DNA from: CAYQUO01 sp964420835
GTDB taxonomy: Bacteria > Chloroflexota > Anaerolineae > Anaerolineales > Anaerolineaceae
Direction of reading: 5' to 3'
Length of the DNA: 10,452 nucleotides
NCBI GenBank assembly: GCA_964420835.1
Contig: CAYQUO010000033.1
Location: 1 to 10,452, forward strand
Shown: piece by piece, positions 1 to 4,442 of the stretch
Position numbering within the stretch: the stretch's first letter is position 1
Layout of the letters: each line of letters starts with the position of its first letter
Notes under the pieces: model-generated
Database searches by the model: none
What the model was told of the DNA's origin: nothing
What the model saw: only the letters and a program-made list of their open reading frames with translations
Made by a program: the position numbers and the translations under genes

Positions 1-58
1 GGAGATACGTGTGCGCCGATCAGCATCGCCCACCGTTCTAGCGCACCGCACGACTGAC

Positions 59-64
59 TAGCAT
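59..64 (+). promoter_or_regulatory. -10 hexamer TAGCAT of gltX
   Basis: TAGCAT ends nine bases before the gltX ATG, so the predicted transcript would begin within a few bases of the start codon. No Shine-Dalgarno motif lies between it and the ATG. The same TAGCATCG string precedes the Rrf2 gene. No convincing -35 is visible (TTCTAG at 36-41 is weak). Confidence 0.5.
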
Positions 65-73
65 CGCCGCCCT

Positions 74-1399
74 ATGCGTCTGCGCTTCGCTCCCTCCCCG
101 ACAGGTGCCCTCCACATCGGAGGCGCACGTACCGCGCTCTACAACTGGCTGATGGCGCGCGGAAACGACGGCGCCTCGCTCGTGCTGCGCATCGAGGACA
201 CCGATCGCGAGCGCTCCACCGACGAGAACGTCGAGCAGATCCTCGACGCGCTGCGCTGGCTCGAGCTCGACTGGGACGAGGGTCCGATCTCCCAAGCAGG
301 GCGAGCCGAGCGGCATGCGGAGGCGCTGCAGCAGCTGATCGACAGCGGAAAGGCGTACCGGTCAACCGCGAACGCCGACGACGTCAAGGCCTACAAAGAG
401 GCCCATGGTCACGACCGCGGCTTCCGCGGTGAGGACACGGGGGAGGGGGCTGTACGGCTGCATGTGCCCGACGACGGAGCCACCGCGTTCGACGACCTCA
501 TTCGCGGCGAGACCGTCTTCCAGAACGTGCACCTGGACGACCCCGTGATCGCTCGCGCAGATGGCACCGTGCTCTACAACTTCGCGGTCGCCGTTGACGA
601 CATCGACTCGAACATCACCCACGTGGTCCGCGGGGAGGATCACATCTCCAACACGCCTAAGCAGCTACTCGTGTACGAGGCGCTCGGCGCTGAGCCGCCC
701 AGGTATGCACACCTGCCGCTGCTGCATGGCCCGGACGGCAAAAAGCTGTCCAAGCGGCACGGTGCCGCCTCGGTCCAGGAACTACGCGACGCGGGCTACC
801 TGCCAGAAGCAATCCGCAACTACATCGCTCTACTCGGATGGGGCGCTGCTGATGACCAGACGCTCCTCAGCACCGACGAGCTGATCGCTCAGTTCGACAT
901 CGGGCGCGTCCAGAAGAACCCCGCGCAGTTCGACGAGAAGAAACTGCGCTGGATCAACGGCCAGTACATCCGGGCAATGGGCGTAGATGAGCTGACCGAG
1001 CGCGTGGAGGGCTTCACGGGCCGGACCGGTCTACGCGAAGCCGTTGAGATCTCCCAGGAGAAGTTCGCGACCCTCGCTGAGTTCTGGCCACTGGCCGGCT
1101 TCTTCTTCGATGGGCCGATCGAGGACGAGAAGGCACGCGCGAAGTTCCTCGGTGACGACCACAAGGGGCACCTCGCCGAAACCCTGGCACGGCTAGAGGA
1201 GCTAACTGACTGGACCACAGAATCGATCGATGTCGCACTACGCGACCAAGCAGAACAGTCCGGAGCGAAGCCGAAAGATGTGTTTCAGCCGATCCGTGTT
1301 GCGATCAGCGGAACCACCATTTCTCCAGGGGTTTTCGAGTCCCTCGCGGTGCTCGGGCGCGATCAGTCGCTTGCTCGCATCCGTGCGGCGCTGGCCTGA
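74..1399 (+). CDS. gltX: Glutamyl-tRNA synthetase (GluRS), cysteine-free
   Basis: This is a class I aminoacyl-tRNA synthetase of 441 residues. It charges tRNA(Glu) with glutamate in the cytoplasm. The N-terminus reads RFAPSPTGALHIGG, with the HIGH-type signature at residues 14-17. The second ATP-binding signature KLSKR is at 224-228, followed by the usual RHGA. The C-terminal anticodon-binding part ends in the family pattern PIRVAISG...SPGVFESLAVLG. The protein is somewhat shorter than the usual 465-490 residues. It has no cysteine at all: the stretch after 'GKAY' near residue 95, where many GluRSs carry a CxC zinc knuckle, reads RSTANADD. Because gatC and gatA lie in the same window, it is probably the non-discriminating type that also makes Glu-tRNA(Gln). 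That specificity is inferred and is not read from a residue. The ATG at 74 is chosen because MRLRFAPSPTG matches the family N-terminus. Confidence 0.97.
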   Translation: MRLRFAPSPTGALHIGGARTALYNWLMARGNDGASLVLRIEDTDRERSTDENVEQILDALRWLELDWDEGPISQAGRAERHAEALQQLIDSGKAYRSTANADDVKAYKEAHGHDRGFRGEDTGEGAVRLHVPDDGATAFDDLIRGETVFQNVHLDDPVIARADGTVLYNFAVAVDDIDSNITHVVRGEDHISNTPKQLLVYEALGAEPPRYAHLPLLHGPDGKKLSKRHGAASVQELRDAGYLPEAIRNYIALLGWGAADDQTLLSTDELIAQFDIGRVQKNPAQFDEKKLRWINGQYIRAMGVDELTERVEGFTGRTGLREAVEISQEKFATLAEFWPLAGFFFDGPIEDEKARAKFLGDDHKGHLAETLARLEELTDWTTESIDVALRDQAEQSGAKPKDVFQPIRVAISGTTISPGVFESLAVLGRDQSLARIRAALA

Positions 1400-1445
1400 T
1401 CTGGAATCTCACTGGCCGAACGTTCAATTCAGGCGGTCGCGCGCC

Positions 1446-1521
1446 GATAACCGGGCAGACGGGTGCAGGAAGCACCTGGACCGACCCACGGATCGACGAC
1501 ACCGCCATGACGCCTGCCGAA
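1446..1521 (+). ncRNA. Possible divergent cyclic-di-GMP-I (GEMM)-like leader
   Basis: The untranslated stretch before the HDOD-LuxR gene can be laid on the GEMM-I plan from memory. GATAACCGGGCAGAC (1446-1460) resembles the conserved start GATAA..GGCAAAC. A hairpin follows (arms 1461-1466 and 1472-1477, loop AGGAA containing the GNRA string GGAA) in the P2 place. GGACCGACCCACGG (1478-1491) resembles GGACGCAAAGCCACGG. CTGCCGAA (1514-1521) resembles the closing TTGCCGAA and can pair with GGCAG at 1454-1458. P3 pairing is poor and the GCAAAG core is not intact. The element would overlap the start codon at 1507. It may be a degenerate aptamer, a new variant or a coincidence. Confidence 0.25.
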
Positions 1522-2601
1522 GCTCTCTCGCCGGACCCCGACAACCCCAGCGGCCCGAACGCTGACGTCCAACGACGTCACAACGAAGGTCATGGACGCC
1601 GGCTTACAGCCGCGTTCGAAGCGCTGGAAGCGTTCCCGGCTCTAGCCGAGTCTCGCAACCGCCTTCTGGCCGTCGTTGGCCAGGAGCGCGTATCTACCGG
1701 CGAGGTAGTCGCAGCCGTCGAATCCGACGTCGCGCTCGTGATCGCAGTCCTCAGGCTGGGCAACCAGATCGAGGGGAAGAACCAGGGCCGCGTCGAGTCC
1801 GTCGTACAGGCCGTCGAGCTGCTCTCGCCCGACGCCGTACACGCGCTGGCCACCCGCACCCGCACTTTCGACTTCTTCGAGCGCACGTCTGTCTGGGACG
1901 CAGCGCCCGAGCGCTTCCGCCTGCACGGCATCGCCACGCAGCGCGCAGCCGACCGTCTCGCAACGGAGACCGGCTACGAGAACCGTGACCGCCTGATGGT
2001 CACCTCGCTGCTGCACGACATCGGCAAGCTGGTGCTGATGCACGCGTACCCGGGCTACCCGGGCCAGGTGCACCTCAACGCCCGTACGCCGGAAGAGCGC
2101 ATCCACCGCGAGCGCCGTGAGCTCGGCGTCGACCACGCGCTGGTCGGTGGCGTCCTCGCACGTCGGTGGGGCCTGCCCAAGGCGATCGCTGCCGTCATCG
2201 AGCGTCACCACGCTGAAGACGGTGACGGTGAGACCGCTTTCGTCCGCCTTGCGGACATGCTCGCGCACTACTCGCAGGGGAGCCCCGTCTCTCCGACCGA
2301 GCTGCTTCGCTGTGCCCGCCAGATCGGCATGGGCCCGGCAGAGCTGCGCAGCGTCATGTACGACCTGCCGTACGCCGCCCAGGGCGGTCGTTCGCGCCAC
2401 GTCGACCCGTGCCCGCTGTCTGCACGCGAGCTCGAGGTCCTCAAGCGCCTCGCCGAGGGCAAGGTCTACAAGCAGATCGCTCTAGAGCTCACGCTCTCAA
2501 CTTCCACGGTGCGCACGCACCTCCACAACATCTACGGCAAGCTGGGCGCCGTGGATCGCGCTCAGGCTGTGTTGATGGCCACCGAGCGCGGCTGGCTGTG
2601 A
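1507..2601 (+). CDS. HDOD-domain regulator with C-terminal LuxR-type HTH
   Basis: This 364-residue cytoplasmic protein joins an HD-related output domain (HDOD, about 35-260) to a LuxR/GerE helix-turn-helix (about 303-364, PLSARELEVLKRLAEGK ... TVRTHLHNIYGKLG). It is probably a DNA-binding transcription factor whose N-terminal half senses a signal or is regulated by partners. HDOD domains are often degenerate, but here a full set of candidate metal ligands is visible: H140, H170-D171 in LLHDIGK, H210, H234-H235 and D250. Hydrolase activity is therefore possible. Residues 1-32 look disordered. The ATG at 1507 is preferred because no in-frame ATG, GTG or TTG follows before the conserved domain. 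It has neither a near Shine-Dalgarno nor a near -10, unlike most other genes here. The nearest -10-like hexamer is TTCAAT at 1423-1428, which would leave a leader of about 70 nt. The target genes and ligand are unknown. Confidence 0.88.
   Translation: MTPAEALSPDPDNPSGPNADVQRRHNEGHGRRLTAAFEALEAFPALAESRNRLLAVVGQERVSTGEVVAAVESDVALVIAVLRLGNQIEGKNQGRVESVVQAVELLSPDAVHALATRTRTFDFFERTSVWDAAPERFRLHGIATQRAADRLATETGYENRDRLMVTSLLHDIGKLVLMHAYPGYPGQVHLNARTPEERIHRERRELGVDHALVGGVLARRWGLPKAIAAVIERHHAEDGDGETAFVRLADMLAHYSQGSPVSPTELLRCARQIGMGPAELRSVMYDLPYAAQGGRSRHVDPCPLSARELEVLKRLAEGKVYKQIALELTLSTSTVRTHLHNIYGKLGAVDRAQAVLMATERGWL
1563..1580. repeat. Perfect 7-bp inverted repeat in the early HDOD-LuxR coding region
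   Basis: TGACGTC (1563-1569) and GACGTCA (1574-1580) flank the four-base loop CAAC. It sits about 55 bases into the coding sequence, in the low-complexity N-terminal part. It could be an operator half-site pair or an mRNA hairpin. There is no T-run after it, so it is not a classical terminator. Confidence 0.45.
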
Positions 2602-2624
2602 TTCGGGCTCTGGGAGCGGTGGTT

Positions 2625-2715
2625 GGGCGTGTGGGGCACACCGCCCTGCGCGGCCGCATCCCTCCATCCCGTCGGGATGCGGAGTGCCGCGGCGGGCGGC
2701 GTGCCCCACACGCCC
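2625..2715. repeat. Large imperfect inverted repeat between HDOD-LuxR and rrf2; possible terminator
   Basis: The arms at 2625-2646 and 2694-2715 pair over 22 positions with one mismatch (A2640/C2700, which becomes G-U on the opposite transcript). Inside them are a 5-bp stem (2649-2653 with 2687-2691), a 4-base bulge (2683-2686) and a 9-bp stem (CCGCATCCC 2654-2662 with GGGATGCGG 2674-2682) around an 11-base loop. It starts 24 bp after the HDOD-LuxR stop codon and ends before the rrf2 promoter. It could end or stabilise the upstream transcript; many actinobacterial terminators lack a U-tract, as this one does. A mobile palindromic element is the other possibility. The intergenic region contains no gene. 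Confidence 0.7.
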
Positions 2716-2731
2716 TGCTCGGTCCCGAGCA
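2716..2731. promoter_or_regulatory. 7-2-7 palindrome upstream of rrf2, candidate operator
   Basis: TGCTCGG and CCGAGCA are perfect inverted copies separated by TC. Relative to the predicted start of rrf2 transcription at 2770, the site lies at about -54 to -39, abutting where a -35 would be. Rrf2 proteins are dimers that bind palindromes and often repress themselves, so this is a plausible autoregulatory site. No clear second copy was found before cysK. Confidence 0.35.
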
Positions 2732-2757
2732 CGGCCTCACGCAGCCGAAGCGGGAGA

Positions 2758-2763
2758 TAGCAT
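2758..2763 (+). promoter_or_regulatory. -10 hexamer TAGCAT of rrf2
   Basis: TAGCAT is followed by six bases and then the GTG at 2770. Transcription would thus begin at or next to the start codon. The hexamer is identical to the one before gltX. A -35 is not obvious (CTCACG at 2736-2741 matches three of six). GGGAG at 2752-2756 could serve as a distant Shine-Dalgarno if the mRNA starts further upstream. Confidence 0.55.
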
Positions 2764-2769
2764 CGGGGT

Positions 2770-3162
2770 GTGCTGTCGATTACGTCCAAGAGTCCGTACG
2801 CCGTAAAGGCGCTCGTTGAGCTTGGGCTGCACGGGGGTGGGGACCCGGTGTCGATCGCTGAGCTGGCTCGCAAGCGCGATATTCCGGTCCAGTTCCTCGA
2901 GCAGCTGTTCGGCGTGCTTCGGCGCGCCGGCGTGCTGCAAAGCCAGCGTGGGGTCAAGGGCGGCTACAGGTTCGCGAAGGACCCAGCGGAGCTGACGGTG
3001 CTCGAAGTTGTCGAGCTGCTCGACGGACCGCTTGGGGCCGACGCGGACGGCGTATTCGCCGAGGCGGTCGCCGCCACACGGACGGTGCTCGAAGGCACAA
3101 CGATCGCGGAGCTCGTAGCGGACGAGCAGCGCGACGCCGGCGTGTCGATGTACTACATCTAG
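2770..3162 (+). CDS. Rrf2-family regulator, CymR-like (cysteine metabolism)
   Basis: This 130-residue protein has an Rrf2 winged helix. It opens SPYAVKALVELG, with a helix-turn-helix at about 28-52 and the wing signature SQRGVKGGYRF at 58-68. It contains no cysteine, so it is not an IscR- or NsrR-type iron-sulfur sensor. Its C-terminus, TTIAELVADEQRDAGVSMYYI, resembles Bacillus CymR, whose tail also ends in Tyr-Ile and which represses sulfur genes in a complex with CysK. cysK is the next plus-strand gene. I infer that CysK is its partner, with the terminal Ile docking in the CysK active site. The GTG at 2770 gives the expected N-terminus. A GTG two bases upstream is in another frame. The gene converges with the small minus-strand gene, whose stop is only four bases away. 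Confidence 0.9.
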   Translation: MLSITSKSPYAVKALVELGLHGGGDPVSIAELARKRDIPVQFLEQLFGVLRRAGVLQSQRGVKGGYRFAKDPAELTVLEVVELLDGPLGADADGVFAEAVAATRTVLEGTTIAELVADEQRDAGVSMYYI

Positions 3163-3166
3163 AGGC

Positions 3167-3394
3167 CTAAGCGGTCCCGACGCCGGGCGTCACTTCGGAC
3201 TCGGAGTCCTGCTCCTCGCCCGATGGCCCGCGTCCTGGAAGTGGCGGCACCACGCCCTGTGCAAGCTCGCGCGCTTTGCGGATCGTGAGCTCGCTGCGGC
3301 CGAGCGCGCCTCGAGCGGCCTCTGCCTGCAGGCGGCGAAGCTCTCGCGCGTAGCGCCGGGTCAACTCAAGCTGTGCTGATGGTGAGGGAGCCAT
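3167..3394 (-). CDS. Small hypothetical protein, helical, acidic tail
   Basis: I do not recognise this family. From ATG at 3394 it would give 75 residues. Residues 8-47 look like one or two charged amphipathic helices rich in Arg, Ala, Leu and Glu (LELTRRYARELRRLQAEAARG). A flexible tail follows, with Pro/Gly and acidic residues (SGEEQDSESE). No membrane segment or signal peptide is seen. The third-position bias of its codons (mostly G or C) looks like a real gene, and nothing competes on the plus strand. The frame stays open upstream to an ATG at 3469 (100 residues), but the added part, with TTCRSVLH, looks less protein-like. Neither start has a clear Shine-Dalgarno or a -10 in the position typical of this window. 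It lies between the CymR-like gene and cysK, divergent from cysK. Confidence 0.5.
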   Translation of the reverse strand: MAPSPSAQLELTRRYARELRRLQAEAARGALGRSELTIRKARELAQGVVPPLPGRGPSGEEQDSESEVTPGVGTA

Positions 3395-3500
3395 ATGGAG
3401 CACTGATCGACAGGTGGTGCTGATTGCCACAAACAACTTTGCCGCTTTGGACACACGTCCGCAAGCCAAATGGACGAATCGCTAGGCTCGCAGCGTCCCA
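3395..3500. promoter_or_regulatory. Divergent intergenic region between the small minus-strand gene and cysK
   Basis: About 106 bp, with a locally AT-richer patch (3421-3450) unlike the flanks. It contains GGAC-ACAC-GTCC (3449-3460), a short inverted repeat that extends imperfectly to CTT/AAG. It also contains TTGCCA (3424-3429) and TTGGAC (3447-3452), which resemble -35 boxes. The promoters of both genes are expected here, as is any CymR-type operator, but I cannot assign them firmly. Confidence 0.3.
3483..3488 (+). promoter_or_regulatory. Possible -10 hexamer TAGGCT of cysK
   Basis: TAGGCT ends 12 bases before the cysK ATG, which would leave a leader of about six bases. The spacing is longer than at the other genes in the window, and the -35 is unclear, so this call is weaker. 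Confidence 0.35.
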
Positions 3501-4427
3501 ATGCCCGCAATTTCCAACGATGTCGCGTCGCTGATTGGCGATACACCGCTCCTGCGGCTGAGCAGGCTTGAGCCGGAAGGCGTGCAGCTCTACGCCAAGC
3601 TCGAGCAGTTCAACCCCGGCGGATCTGTCAAAGACCGCATCGCGCTCGCGATGATCGAGGCAGCCGAGACATCCGGCGACATCGCTCCTGGGAAGACGAC
3701 CATCGTCGAGGCGACGTCCGGCAACACCGGCATCGGGCTGGCTTTCGTATGTGCCGCCAAGGGCTACAAGCTGAAGGTCTTCTTGCCGCAGGGCATGTCA
3801 CGCGAGCGTGAGGTGCTTCTCCGGCTCTACGGTGCCGAGGTCGACATCGTTGAGTCGATGGGCGGCATGGACGAGGCCGTGCAGGCCGCCCAGCAGGCTG
3901 TCGCCCAGCCAGACCACTGGATGCCAGGCCAGTTCGAGAACCCCGCCAACCCGGCGATGCACGAGCGCACAACCGGGCCTGAAATCCTCAAAGCGCTCGA
4001 CGGTGCCGTGGATGTGTTCGTTGCCGGCGTCGGGACCGGCGGCACGATCACCGGCACTGCCAGGGCGCTGCGCGCCTCAAACCCAGTTGTGCAGATCGTG
4101 GCGGTTGAGCCCGCAGGGTCTCCCGTTATCAGCGGCGGCCGCCCTGGCCTCCATCGCATCCAGGGCATCGGCGCCGGCTTCGTTCCAAAGGTGCTCGACA
4201 AGTCTCTGCTCAGCGAGATCCTCCAGTGCAGTGACGAGGCCGCGATCGACACTGCGCACGACGTTGCCGCTCAACAGGGCGTACTCACCGGAATGTCGGG
4301 TGGTGCTGCGCTCTGGGCTGCGCTGCAGGTTGCCGCGCGTCCGGAATCTCAGGGCAAGAACATCGTGTGCATGCTCCCTGACTCGGGCGAGCGCTACGCC
4401 TCCGCGGCATTCTTCGCACCGGAATAG
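3501..4427 (+). CDS. cysK: O-acetylserine sulfhydrylase (cysteine synthase A)
   Basis: This PLP enzyme of 308 residues, the usual CysK length, makes cysteine from O-acetylserine and sulfide in the cytoplasm. The fold-type II signatures are all present. The PLP-binding lysine is K44 in NPGGSVKDR. The substrate-binding loop TSGNTG is at 72-77, and the phosphate-binding loop GVGTGGT is at 176-182. GIGAGFVP is at 222-229, GMSGGAA at 264-270 and PDSGERY at 293-299. There is no haem or CBS regulatory extension, which argues against cystathionine beta-synthase. No cysE lies in the window, so the serine acetyltransferase must be elsewhere. In several bacteria CysK also acts as a partner of regulators that dock a C-terminal Ile. 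The nearby Rrf2 protein has such a tail. CysK versus CysM/ScoC-like specificity cannot be settled by eye. Confidence 0.95.
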   Translation: MPAISNDVASLIGDTPLLRLSRLEPEGVQLYAKLEQFNPGGSVKDRIALAMIEAAETSGDIAPGKTTIVEATSGNTGIGLAFVCAAKGYKLKVFLPQGMSREREVLLRLYGAEVDIVESMGGMDEAVQAAQQAVAQPDHWMPGQFENPANPAMHERTTGPEILKALDGAVDVFVAGVGTGGTITGTARALRASNPVVQIVAVEPAGSPVISGGRPGLHRIQGIGAGFVPKVLDKSLLSEILQCSDEAAIDTAHDVAAQQGVLTGMSGGAALWAALQVAARPESQGKNIVCMLPDSGERYASAAFFAPE

Positions 4428-4430
4428 GCG

Positions 4431-4436
4431 TACGAT
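4431..4436 (+). promoter_or_regulatory. -10 hexamer TACGAT of the secreted-protein gene
   Basis: TACGAT lies just after the cysK stop and six bases before the ATG at 4443, so the predicted transcript would start on the ATG. It gives the secreted-protein gene its own leaderless promoter despite only 15 bp of spacing from cysK. The -35 is weak (TTCTTC at 4410-4415 with short spacing). Confidence 0.5.
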
Positions 4437-4442
4437 GCGGCC

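Noticed and set aside
22..68. Direct repeat AGCATCGCC at 22-30 and 60-68 before gltX
   Set aside because: Only nine bases and two copies. The second copy overlaps the -10 and the first lacks the TA, so this may be chance.
1642..2400. 252-codon open frame on the minus strand opposite the HDOD-LuxR gene
   Set aside because: It is antisense to a well-supported gene. Long open antisense frames are common in GC-rich DNA, and the translation shows no domain.
2625..2731. CRISPR or insertion-sequence end
   Set aside because: There are no repeated spacer units, no transposase remnant and no target-site duplication; it is a single hairpin plus a short palindrome.
2770..3162. Calling the Rrf2 protein IscR or NsrR
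   Set aside because: It has no cysteines to hold an iron-sulfur cluster, and no isc or nitric-oxide genes are nearby.
3395..3469. Longer start (ATG at 3469) for the small minus-strand gene
   Set aside because: The extra 25 residues look unlike the rest and would use up most of the region needed for the divergent promoters. It is kept only as an alternative.
3501..4427. Calling cysK a cystathionine beta-synthase
   Set aside because: At 308 residues it has no haem-binding N-terminus and no CBS pair, and it has the length and motifs of cysteine synthase.
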